Below are positions 45,182 through 53,452 of a DNA stretch of 64,000 nt, one piece after another. The notes under the pieces were generated by a model that was not told the origin of the DNA, ran no database searches, and saw only the letters and a program-made list of their open reading frames with translations. The position numbers were made by a program, and so were the translations under genes. The stretch is from UBA5972 sp964588725. Lineage in GTDB: Bacteria; Pseudomonadota; Alphaproteobacteria; Rhodobacterales; Rhodobacteraceae. Each line of letters begins with the position of its first letter. The first letter of the stretch is position 1. The stretch lies in NCBI GenBank assembly GCA_964588725.1, contig CAZPQL010000005.1:10017-74016 (forward strand), read 5' to 3'.

Positions 45182-46504
45182 TTACCGCCTGTCCTTAACG
45201 CTGTAGGAGACCAGAACCAAAATTGACCAAAAAATGAAAATAAATAATGTTACCAAGCCAAAAATGGTTGCGCGTTTCGGGTATTGTGGAGTTTCGGCCA
45301 GCGTCGGCTCGACGTAGGCAGCCAGATACCGGCTTTGACGCTGGGCCTCTGCTCTTGCGCCATTCAGCGTGGCCAGCGCCGCCAAATAGGTTTGTTCCGC
45401 AAACTCGCGCTCAACGGTCAGGCCTTCGTATTCGCTGACAAGCGTTCCAAAAGCAGAATCGGTGCCGTCCTCTCCGACGCTGAATTTCTTTCTTTCTTCT
45501 GAAATTCTTGTTTCTATTACCGCAATTTTTCGCTGAGCCTGCTCAATGCGCGGATCGGTGGGCCGGGTTGTTTCGCGTAGCAAATCCAGCTCGATCAGCG
45601 CGGCGGCAAGCTGCTGTTGCAAAGTATTGATAAGCCCCATTTGCGCCTGAATATCGGCGTTGGGGTCAACGATCTGGGCGTCGTTGCGAAAACTTGTAAT
45701 TTCTTGTCGTGTTTTTTTTAATCGCGCGACCGCCAACTCCAAATCCGCCTGAGCGTATCGCGTGGCATCCTGACGGGCAATCGCGCTGAGGCGATTGATC
45801 ATTAGCGAACTTTCCTCAAAAATTGTCTGGGCAATTGTCCGGGCATCTTCTGGCGAAAAAGCCTGGATTCTGAGTTGTATAAGTCCGTTGCCGCCGTCGT
45901 AGAAAATATTGACCATACGGTTCCAGTAGTCGACTAATTCCTCGATCGATGCCTGCGCTTTGAGCGCAAAGACAGGATCATTGGCCGGTTTTGAATACAT
46001 GCTGCGCAGATCCAGTCTGGCGTCGACCAACTCGACCAGTTTTTGGCTCTGAATGAACTCGTACAGAATATCCGTGTCGGACGTGGTGCCGCTGGACAAT
46101 TTTGTAATGCCACCCAGAATATCCACCGCCGACCCGACGTCTTCTTTTTGCACAGAAAATCCTGTGGTCGACGCGTATTGATCCGCAGCGCGGTTTTCAA
46201 GATACCACCATGTCATTGCAGAAGGTAGCACAACCAAAATCAGGAAACTTAGAATCACGCCATAGTGCCGACGCTTCATGGTGGCAGATGGCGCGACCTC
46301 TTTGACTTCCGGCTCTTGGGCGCCGTCGACTAACATCTTCGTTGCGCTTTTTTTGCCCGAAGAACCGGATTTTCGCGACCGATTGCGTGTGCCTTTGCGC
46401 TGACCCGTTGCTGACTCTTTGATTTCCTGAGCGACTTCGCCTTTGGGTAAAGGCGCGTGATCAAGTGGATCGTCCAATTGTGTATCCTTTGCAATTGGGA
46501 ACAT
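45182..46504 (-). CDS. Capsule export inner-membrane protein (KpsE/CtrB/BexC-like)
   Basis: The 440-residue protein has a basic N-terminal tail rich in Lys, Arg and Ser (residues ~30-60), a membrane helix at ~81-101 (YGVILSFLILVVLPSAM), a long periplasmic coiled-coil part, and a second helix near the C-terminus (ATIFGLVTLFIFIFWSILVL). This is the polysaccharide co-polymerase class 3 layout that bridges the ABC exporter to the OPX channel. The long charged N-terminus is unusual. The gene diverges from the kpsM-like gene. Confidence 0.92.
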   Translation of the reverse strand: MFPIAKDTQLDDPLDHAPLPKGEVAQEIKESATGQRKGTRNRSRKSGSSGKKSATKMLVDGAQEPEVKEVAPSATMKRRHYGVILSFLILVVLPSAMTWWYLENRAADQYASTTGFSVQKEDVGSAVDILGGITKLSSGTTSDTDILYEFIQSQKLVELVDARLDLRSMYSKPANDPVFALKAQASIEELVDYWNRMVNIFYDGGNGLIQLRIQAFSPEDARTIAQTIFEESSLMINRLSAIARQDATRYAQADLELAVARLKKTRQEITSFRNDAQIVDPNADIQAQMGLINTLQQQLAAALIELDLLRETTRPTDPRIEQAQRKIAVIETRISEERKKFSVGEDGTDSAFGTLVSEYEGLTVEREFAEQTYLAALATLNGARAEAQRQSRYLAAYVEPTLAETPQYPKRATIFGLVTLFIFIFWSILVLVSYSVKDRR

Positions 46505-46575
46505 AATTGATTGTTCCTAACTCTTCCTACATAAAGCCAATCATCAAATCTAGTTTATCGGACCCGATTTTTCAA

Positions 46576-47379
46576 ATGCCAACAGCACAAGCGCAACCAC
46601 TGCAGGCTCGCAAATTCAAAACACCGCGCACGATTTCGGCCCTGATACTTCGTGAAATGGAAACAACTTACGGCCGGTCACCGGGCGGCTATCTTTGGGC
46701 GGTTTTGGAACCTTTGGGCGCGATAACGCTGTTTACCGTGGTCATTGCGTTGGGTTTGAAACTTCGAAGCCCGTCGATCGGCAATAATTTCATGCTGTTT
46801 TACGCGACCGGATTTCTGCCTTTGGCATTCTGGGGTCAGACGGCAAACAAAACGGCCAAGGCACTAAAATTTTCGCGCCAGCTTTTGCGCTACCCCGGCG
46901 TGCGATATACTGACGCCATAATCGCGCGGTTTCTTCTCAATTTCTTGAACAATATTCTGGTCTATTATATTTTGTTTACCGGCATTCACATCGCTTTTTC
47001 TCTCGACACCCATTTAGACGTCGGCGCAATTCTGACCAGTTTTTTCATGGCTGCATTTCTTGGACTCGGCATTGGGTCAATCAACTGTTTTCTGTTCTCA
47101 TATTTTCCGGTCTGGGATCAGTTTTGGACCATTTTGACCCGTCCTTTGTTCATATTGTCGACTGTGATCTACACTTTCGAGGAAATTCCATGGAGATATC
47201 AGGATGTTCTTTGGTATAATCCCATCGTCCATATCATTGGTCTGATGCGTCGGGGATTTTATCCGACTTACGACGCGCCCTATGTATCCGTATCCTATGT
47301 ATTTGGAATATCGCTTGTCACGTTGGTGGCCGGATTGATTTTGCTCAAAAGATACCATCGCGAAATTCTTAACTTGTAG
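46576..47379 (+). CDS. Capsule ABC transporter permease (KpsM/CtrC-like)
   Basis: The 267-residue ABC-2 permease has REMETTYGRSPGGYLWAVLE near the start and about six membrane helices, ending RGFYPTYDAPYVSVSYV and a last helix. I choose the ATG at 46576; a TTG at 46507 would leave only two bases to the divergent kpsE-like gene. With KpsT and KpsE types across the divergent promoter, the full inner-membrane exporter is present. Confidence 0.93.
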   Translation: MPTAQAQPLQARKFKTPRTISALILREMETTYGRSPGGYLWAVLEPLGAITLFTVVIALGLKLRSPSIGNNFMLFYATGFLPLAFWGQTANKTAKALKFSRQLLRYPGVRYTDAIIARFLLNFLNNILVYYILFTGIHIAFSLDTHLDVGAILTSFFMAAFLGLGIGSINCFLFSYFPVWDQFWTILTRPLFILSTVIYTFEEIPWRYQDVLWYNPIVHIIGLMRRGFYPTYDAPYVSVSYVFGISLVTLVAGLILLKRYHREILNL

Positions 47380-47427
47380 GCGCCATTTCGATTGTAAGCC
47401 AACGCGTCATCTGGCAAGTGGAATTTC

Positions 47428-48507
47428 ATGAAAAAAACGCTCTATATTCACATTGGACATTTCAAAACCGGTACAACGGCTTTGCAGATTTTCTTTTCAC
47501 AAAATCAGAAATACCTGAATTCTCTTGGAATAGAATTCGCGACCTCGCACGGCCATTTATCCAAGCATTCCGCGCTGGCCTTTTGCATTTACAAAGAGGC
47601 CGAAGTGAGCGCGTTGATGCATGGATATGGTGACCCCGAACCTCCGCTTGAAAAATGGGAGCATTTTCTGAACTATGTCAGGGGCAATTCACAGAAAACG
47701 ACATTAATCAGTTCAGAAGAGTTTATACGCGTTGGCGAATTTCCCAAAGCCGGCGAAATTCTTAAGAAAATTGTCGACCGAAACAGAGATGTCGAAATTA
47801 AAGCTGTCGTCTACCTGCGAAGCCCGCAAACACACCTGCGGTCCTGGTACAATCAATTGATCAAGATGCGGATAGAAACGCCTGATTTTTCTTCAGCACT
47901 GCATAGCACAATTGAATCGATTCACTATGATTACGATAAGGCGCTGCTACCCTGGATAAATGCGTTGGGGGCAGAAAATATTATCGTGCGTGAATATTTT
48001 GGCGCTGCAAAAGATAGCTTTTTCTTGATCAAAGACTTTATGTCCTGTCTGGGCGCTGAAGTCCCAAAATCGCTTTTGGGGGCCGTTGGCGACCCCAATC
48101 CGCGCATGGACGACCGTGTCATAGAAATTATTCGAATGATGCAAAATACCGGAATTGCAAGGAAGTCAGTCGAAGCTATTAAAAGGCGGGTGGCGGCCTA
48201 TATCGAGTGCCAAGACAATCTGGTTTCCGACGATCCCGTCGATACCGAACTGGTTCAACGCCAAAGCCTGTCCGGGTTAAAGAACCTCGCACGGTTGCCG
48301 CGTTGCAATATTGATATTGATCGTTTTCGTGCAGAAATTTCTGATCCTCAATCGCCGGAAACCAGAGAGCTTAATCTTGCGTTGGGTTTTGCATTCAGCG
48401 AGATCATTTCACTGCGCCAGAGATTGAACAGGCTGGAAGCTATTGAAGTCGAGGAACGGTTGGTGTCTCTGGAACAAATACAGAAGAGCCCCGGCGGCGA
48501 ACAATGA
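47428..48507 (+). CDS. Sulfotransferase-like protein with C-terminal coiled coil
   Basis: The 359-residue protein starts with IHIGHFKTGTTALQ (residues 6-19), the 5'-phosphosulfate-binding loop of PAPS-dependent sulfotransferases. VVYLRSPQTHLRSWYNQ near residue 130 matches the 3'-phosphate-binding strand and helix. The last ~50 residues (ISLRQRLNRLEAIEVEERLV) look like a coiled coil. It is translationally coupled to the GT4 gene (ATGA). The sugar target is unknown; some proteins with this loop have no proven activity. Confidence 0.85.
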   Translation: MKKTLYIHIGHFKTGTTALQIFFSQNQKYLNSLGIEFATSHGHLSKHSALAFCIYKEAEVSALMHGYGDPEPPLEKWEHFLNYVRGNSQKTTLISSEEFIRVGEFPKAGEILKKIVDRNRDVEIKAVVYLRSPQTHLRSWYNQLIKMRIETPDFSSALHSTIESIHYDYDKALLPWINALGAENIIVREYFGAAKDSFFLIKDFMSCLGAEVPKSLLGAVGDPNPRMDDRVIEIIRMMQNTGIARKSVEAIKRRVAAYIECQDNLVSDDPVDTELVQRQSLSGLKNLARLPRCNIDIDRFRAEISDPQSPETRELNLALGFAFSEIISLRQRLNRLEAIEVEERLVSLEQIQKSPGGEQ

Positions 48508-50042
48508 AAATTCTGTATTACAATTGGGTCGACTATCTTGATGGCGAAGGCCGCGGCGGCGGCGTCACCGTTTATCAGGCCAATTTGCTGAATGAGCTTG
48601 CAAAAAATCCAGCCAATGATCTGAATTTTTTGTGTTCGGGCATTTCGTACGATTTATTTTCAAAAACGCCCCGGTGGGAAAAAACGCGACACGGTGGGCG
48701 CACAGCAAAGGTGCGTCGGTACGATTTGATCAATTCAGGCGTTTTATCGCCCGCGCATCACTGTTTTGGCGATAAATCCCAGTTCGAACACGAAAAAACG
48801 CGTGACGTCTTTTTTGATTTTGTCAAGAAAACAGGGCCTTATGACGTTATTCATTTCAATAATCTCGAAGGTATTCCGGCGTCTGTCCTAAGTCTGAAAT
48901 CACTTTGGCCCGAAACCAAACTGATTTTTTCCCTGCACAATTACTATCCTGTTTGTCCCCAGGTTAATCTTTGGCACAAGGAAAAGGAAAATTGTCTCGA
49001 CTTCCGAAATGGTATCAAATGCAACAACTGCCTGCCAAATGTACCGGATTCCAAGGCCATATTGTTGGCCAATTCCGTTTCTTTCAATCTAAAGAAAATT
49101 CGCATTCGGCCCGGTAGTTTTCTGTTTGACAAGGGTTTTCTGACCAGCCTTCGCGTCGCCAAAAGGCTGCTGCGGGCACAAAAAAAGTTGTTCGGAAAGC
49201 GTGAAAAGACCGCCAGCCCTTCGCGGCCTAAACTGTTGAAGACTCTGTCGCCCAACAAATCACTGACATCGCGTCGGCAGATCATTGTCGATCTGATCAA
49301 CAACAATTGCGACGCTGTTCTCGCAGTGTCGAACCGCGTTGGTGAAGTGGCCGCAAAATTCGGGATAGCGAAATCTTTGATCCGCACCAGTTATATTGGC
49401 ACGCAACACGCCGCGAAATTCGACAGCACAACGCCAAACAAGACCATAGTCAAAAGCGACGGCACGCTGACTTTGGGCTATTTGGGCTATATGCGAAGAG
49501 ACAAGGGCTTTTTCTTTTTGCTCGACGCCCTGGAAAAGTTTCCGGCGTCCAAAGCCGCAAAAATTAATCTTGTGTTTTGCGCGCGCCGCATCGACAGCGA
49601 GACAATGACGCGCATCACGGCGCTGGGCGAACGTTTTGGCGCAGTGATGCACGCGGACGGTTATGCGCAGAATCAATTGGACGAACTGCTTTGCGACGTC
49701 GACGTTGGACTGGTGCCCGTGTTGTGGGAAGACAATCTTCCGCAAGTTGCCATCGAAATGCACGCGCGTCACATTCCGTTGCTGACCAGCGATCTTGGTG
49801 GTGCGCAAGAGTTGGGAAATTGCGGGGATATGGTGTTCAAGGCTGGCAGCGTCCGTAGTTTTCACGCCAAGCTCAACAATATATTGGCCGGCAAAATAAC
49901 GTCGGAAGCCTACTGGAAAGACGCCATGGCTCCGGTATCTATGGATGACCACGTCGTTGACCTGATGGCGCATTATTCAGCGGGCGCTAGACAGGACGAC
50001 AACAAGATTGAAAAAACGCGCAATTCCTTGGCCAATGTTTAA
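48504..50042 (+). CDS. Glycosyltransferase family 4 protein
   Basis: The 512-residue GT-B enzyme opens MKILYYNWVDYLDGEGRGGG with the glycine-rich acceptor-side loop. The C-terminal nucleotide-sugar half has LGYLGYMRRDKGFFFLLDAL and PQVAIEMHARHIPLLTSD, the GT4 donor-binding block. A cysteine cluster (CLDFRNGIKCNNCLPN, near residues 167-182) is of the type seen in some GT4 enzymes. Overlap with the upstream sulfotransferase-like gene suggests the two act together. Confidence 0.92.
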   Translation: MKILYYNWVDYLDGEGRGGGVTVYQANLLNELAKNPANDLNFLCSGISYDLFSKTPRWEKTRHGGRTAKVRRYDLINSGVLSPAHHCFGDKSQFEHEKTRDVFFDFVKKTGPYDVIHFNNLEGIPASVLSLKSLWPETKLIFSLHNYYPVCPQVNLWHKEKENCLDFRNGIKCNNCLPNVPDSKAILLANSVSFNLKKIRIRPGSFLFDKGFLTSLRVAKRLLRAQKKLFGKREKTASPSRPKLLKTLSPNKSLTSRRQIIVDLINNNCDAVLAVSNRVGEVAAKFGIAKSLIRTSYIGTQHAAKFDSTTPNKTIVKSDGTLTLGYLGYMRRDKGFFFLLDALEKFPASKAAKINLVFCARRIDSETMTRITALGERFGAVMHADGYAQNQLDELLCDVDVGLVPVLWEDNLPQVAIEMHARHIPLLTSDLGGAQELGNCGDMVFKAGSVRSFHAKLNNILAGKITSEAYWKDAMAPVSMDDHVVDLMAHYSAGARQDDNKIEKTRNSLANV

Positions 50043-50072
50043 GTTTATCGCGTGATTTTGGAAAGTTAAGGC

Positions 50073-51218
50073 ATGGTTAAAAGACTTGTTTTTCACTTGG
50101 GCGATCACAAAACCGGCAGCACGTCGATCCAGTACACTTTAGCACGAGGTGATTGGAAAAGTGACCGGCTTTCGCTGTTTTATCCGGCCAGAATTAATCA
50201 CAACAAGCTCGGTAAGGCCTTAACGATGAAAAGCCGGGCCAAAAAAATTGGCCTGCACTTCGGCGAAGTTCGGAAACTTCTGGATAATTCAAACGCCGAC
50301 ATGGCGGTCATTTCCGCAGAAACGTTCGAATTGGCCGATCCGGAATTACTGTACGAAACGATTGGCAGGTATTTTCCCGATCACGCGAAAGATGCCCGTC
50401 TGATCAGTTATGTCCGACCACACGCGGATCGCGTGTTATCTTCCTACGCGCAGATGATTAAGGTTGGTAAAACATCTTTGTCGCTGGATGGATTTCACAA
50501 AAAAACCAAGCAGAAACGGAATTTTATCTACCATCCGCGCATCAAAAAAATGAAGTCTCTCTTTGGCGACAGGTTCGAAGTACGCCCCATGACCCGCGAT
50601 ACGCTGGTTGACGGCGACGTGGTCAAAGATTTTTTTAATTTTGTTTTCGACGGCTCAGATTTTGCATTGACCGCACAACCCTTAAGTAATGAATCGTCAT
50701 CGCTCGAAGATTTATCCATGATTCGAGAATTGTATTTGCGTTTGAACGCAAACCCCGAACTAAAGAATGCGGTTCCGATGGTCGGCGGAAGTTTTGGTCG
50801 TATATTGGCTTCGCAATTGGATCGAACAGGAACCAAATTGCGTCTACATCAATCGCTGGTGCAGGAAATCGTTGAATCATATCGTGCCGACGCAGAACTT
50901 ATGGACAAGGATTTCTTTGAAAATTCGCCGCTGTCGGACGCATTGTTGGCTGTGGAAAGCAAGGCGGTTGGCAAAGCACAATCGATCAAACTTAAAGACA
51001 ATTTTTCACCCGACACGGTGCGGCTCGTCAAGGCGTGGATCAATCTGGTCGAGCAAATGCTTGGCTACAATCCAAAGGCCTGGCCTAAACATTTTCGCGC
51101 TCTGCGCGAAGCAGATTTATTTGACACCAAAACACAGCGGCCAAAGAATAAACGCAGCGCGAAAGGCGGAAAAAAGTCCAAGTTCAAAAATCGCGCGCGA
51201 TCCAAAAGTGAAACTTAG
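50073..51218 (+). CDS. Sulfotransferase-like protein, tandem copy 1, with basic tail
   Basis: The 381-residue protein begins VFHLGDHKTGSTSIQYTL (PAPS 5'-loop), and RLISYVRPHADRVLSSYAQM near residue 110 is the 3'-phosphate segment. The last ~30 residues are Lys/Arg-rich (KNKRSAKGGKKSKFKNRARS), unlike copies 2 and 3. It is the first of three paralogs in a row, all beginning with the same MVK-HLG-HKTGSTSIQ pattern. Confidence 0.86.
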   Translation: MVKRLVFHLGDHKTGSTSIQYTLARGDWKSDRLSLFYPARINHNKLGKALTMKSRAKKIGLHFGEVRKLLDNSNADMAVISAETFELADPELLYETIGRYFPDHAKDARLISYVRPHADRVLSSYAQMIKVGKTSLSLDGFHKKTKQKRNFIYHPRIKKMKSLFGDRFEVRPMTRDTLVDGDVVKDFFNFVFDGSDFALTAQPLSNESSSLEDLSMIRELYLRLNANPELKNAVPMVGGSFGRILASQLDRTGTKLRLHQSLVQEIVESYRADAELMDKDFFENSPLSDALLAVESKAVGKAQSIKLKDNFSPDTVRLVKAWINLVEQMLGYNPKAWPKHFRALREADLFDTKTQRPKNKRSAKGGKKSKFKNRARSKSET

Positions 51219-51260
51219 GACCGGTCAAATCCCGAGGACACCGACGCCGGTAATTGTGTC

Positions 51261-52319
51261 ATGGTAAAAAATATCGTTGTTCACCTGGGCGACCACAAAA
51301 CCGGCAGTACATCGATCCAAAATGCATTGGCAAACGGACTGTGGGTAAGCCCAAGTGTTTCAATTTGCTATCCGGCCGCTATAAACCACAATCATATTGC
51401 CAAAACGATGCTCAGAGCCAAGCATCGCGCACCGCGTAAAGCGCGGCTTGAAAAACTGGCGGCGCGGTTGCAAGAATCTGATGCCGATATTGGTGTCATT
51501 TCGGCCGAGGAATTTGAACGGGTGCTGCCGCGGAATTTTCGTCAGTATTTTTCTGAGTTTTTCCCCGAACATATTAAAAATCTGCGCTTGATCGTTTACG
51601 TTCGCCCGCACGCGGAACGATTGCTTTCATCTTATTCCGAAAGGACAAAACAAGGCCTGTTTACTGGCTCGCTGTCACAGTTTCACGACGCAACAAATAG
51701 AAATGACACGTTCCGCTATGTCCAGCGACTGCAATCATGGCGTGAAAATTTCGGCGATCGCCTGACTGTCAGACCGATGATAGATACAGTCTTGCAAGAT
51801 CAGGACGTGGTGAAAGACTTTTTCGCTTACCTGTTGCAGGGCCATGATTTCAGTCTCTTGCGCAGCCCGCAAAAAAATGTGTCGCTTTCCCGGAATGATT
51901 TGGAGATGCTGCAAATATTCCACGGTGTATACGAAGGGCCCGCTACGGCTGACTCGACGCGGGCCGTGATCGGGCGGCATTTTGCAAGAATATTGGCCAG
52001 ACATCAGGCGGTAAACGCGCAGCCAGTTACGCTTGGTCCAAAGTTGGCGGAGAAAATTCGCACAGCTTACATGCCCGACGCCAAGTCGCTGGATGACGCA
52101 TTTTTCGTTGGTTCCCCTATGCAAAAGGCGCTTTTGTCAACGTTACAGCCAAAGGTTAATGAAACAAGCCAGGCGCCACACAAAAGCTGTTTATCACCGG
52201 CAGAGCGGCGTATAATCAATGCTTGGTCGCAATTGGTAGCCCGCATAGCTTATCGGGCCCCGCATGTCTGGTCTCAACACCTAAACGCCGCTAGAGTTCA
52301 GGACGACAAGGTTAAGTGA
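51261..52319 (+). CDS. Sulfotransferase-like protein, tandem copy 2
   Basis: The 352-residue paralog has VVHLGDHKTGSTSIQNAL and LIVYVRPHAERLLSSYSERT near residue 110. The C-terminal pattern (LSPAERRIINAWSQLVARIA, then PHVWSQHLNAA) is shared with the other two copies. Only one base separates its stop from the next gene, so the three form an operon. Confidence 0.86.
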   Translation: MVKNIVVHLGDHKTGSTSIQNALANGLWVSPSVSICYPAAINHNHIAKTMLRAKHRAPRKARLEKLAARLQESDADIGVISAEEFERVLPRNFRQYFSEFFPEHIKNLRLIVYVRPHAERLLSSYSERTKQGLFTGSLSQFHDATNRNDTFRYVQRLQSWRENFGDRLTVRPMIDTVLQDQDVVKDFFAYLLQGHDFSLLRSPQKNVSLSRNDLEMLQIFHGVYEGPATADSTRAVIGRHFARILARHQAVNAQPVTLGPKLAEKIRTAYMPDAKSLDDAFFVGSPMQKALLSTLQPKVNETSQAPHKSCLSPAERRIINAWSQLVARIAYRAPHVWSQHLNAARVQDDKVK

Positions 52320-52320
52320 A

Positions 52321-53418
52321 TTGGTAAAATCTATTGTATTTCACCTTGGCGGCCACAAAACCGGCAGCACGTCGATTCAACAGGTTTTGGCGTCGCGCTC
52401 ATGGCAAAGTCGGGAAAAGTCTGTTTTTTTTCCTAAAATTGCACCGGCGTCAGGCCACCACAATCACATCGCCCGCACGCTCATTCAAAAACGCTTTGCA
52501 AAATACAAAACTGAACGATTCAAGGAACTATCCAAAAAACTAAACCGCTCTCGCGCCAACATTGCCGTCTTGTCCGCGGAACATTTTGACCGTGTTGACC
52601 CGGAAGTATTGCGCGCAACGCTGGATCAACACCTTGCGAAATACATCGGCACATCCCGATATATCGCCTACATCCGCCCGCACGCCGAAAGGATTGTATC
52701 CTCTTACGCCGAGCGAATTAAGCAGGGTCTGTTTTTGGGCACAATCGACGAGTTTCACGAAGAAACCAAGGCCGATGGCACGTTCATGCAAGCCGAACGG
52801 TATTTCGGGTGGAAAACTGTGTTTGGAACACAATTTGAGCTCCGACCGATGAAGAGGGAGCTTTTGTTTCGTCAGGATGTCGTTTGTGATTTTTTTAGAT
52901 TTGTTTTTCAAAGTGATAACTTTCAAATAACCGGGGAGTCCCCCCGCAACGAATCGCTGTCGTTAGAAGATCTTGCGATATTAAATGAGATGCAGAAAAC
53001 GCTTGCGCCGTCTGTGCGTTGGAGCAGGTCGCGTCAGGAATCTGTTCGTGCCATCGGCTGGCGTCTCGCGCGGATGCTTGCTTTTGAACGGTCAACGAAG
53101 ACAACCAAACCTCGACTGCACAAAAAACTTCTCACAGACGTTGTCGAAACCTATCGACAGGATGCCGCGCGTCTTGATCAGGAATTCTTTAACGGCACGC
53201 CCATGACGGATTCGTTAACGGATGCAGTTAATCATGCGGTTGAGCAGCCCCAGTCGATCGATCTGAGCCATCATTTTTCACCTGATAATGTTCGTTTCCA
53301 CCGCGCATGGATATCTCTGATGACCGAAATATACCAAGCCAATCCAAAAGGCTGGTTAGAACATTTTCAGGAAAATCCGCTTCGTACCAATACTGATGCG
53401 AACACAAATCAAGATTGA
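52321..53418 (+). CDS. Sulfotransferase-like protein, tandem copy 3 (TTG start)
   Basis: The 365-residue paralog has VFHLGGHKTGSTSIQQVL and YIAYIRPHAERIVSSYAERI. It starts with TTG at 52321, one base after the previous stop; alignment with copies 1 and 2 (MVK-) fixes this start. It ends 34 bases before the stop of the large convergent glycosyltransferase gene. Confidence 0.86.
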   Translation: MVKSIVFHLGGHKTGSTSIQQVLASRSWQSREKSVFFPKIAPASGHHNHIARTLIQKRFAKYKTERFKELSKKLNRSRANIAVLSAEHFDRVDPEVLRATLDQHLAKYIGTSRYIAYIRPHAERIVSSYAERIKQGLFLGTIDEFHEETKADGTFMQAERYFGWKTVFGTQFELRPMKRELLFRQDVVCDFFRFVFQSDNFQITGESPRNESLSLEDLAILNEMQKTLAPSVRWSRSRQESVRAIGWRLARMLAFERSTKTTKPRLHKKLLTDVVETYRQDAARLDQEFFNGTPMTDSLTDAVNHAVEQPQSIDLSHHFSPDNVRFHRAWISLMTEIYQANPKGWLEHFQENPLRTNTDANTNQD

Positions 53419-53452
53419 ATTAAGCCAAGGCATTGGAACGGTGCGTATATGG

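Noticed and set aside
49260..49973. A 237-codon minus frame opposite the GT4 gene
   Set aside because: It lies opposite the GT4 gene, whose donor-binding motifs are intact; the minus frame has no recognisable motif.
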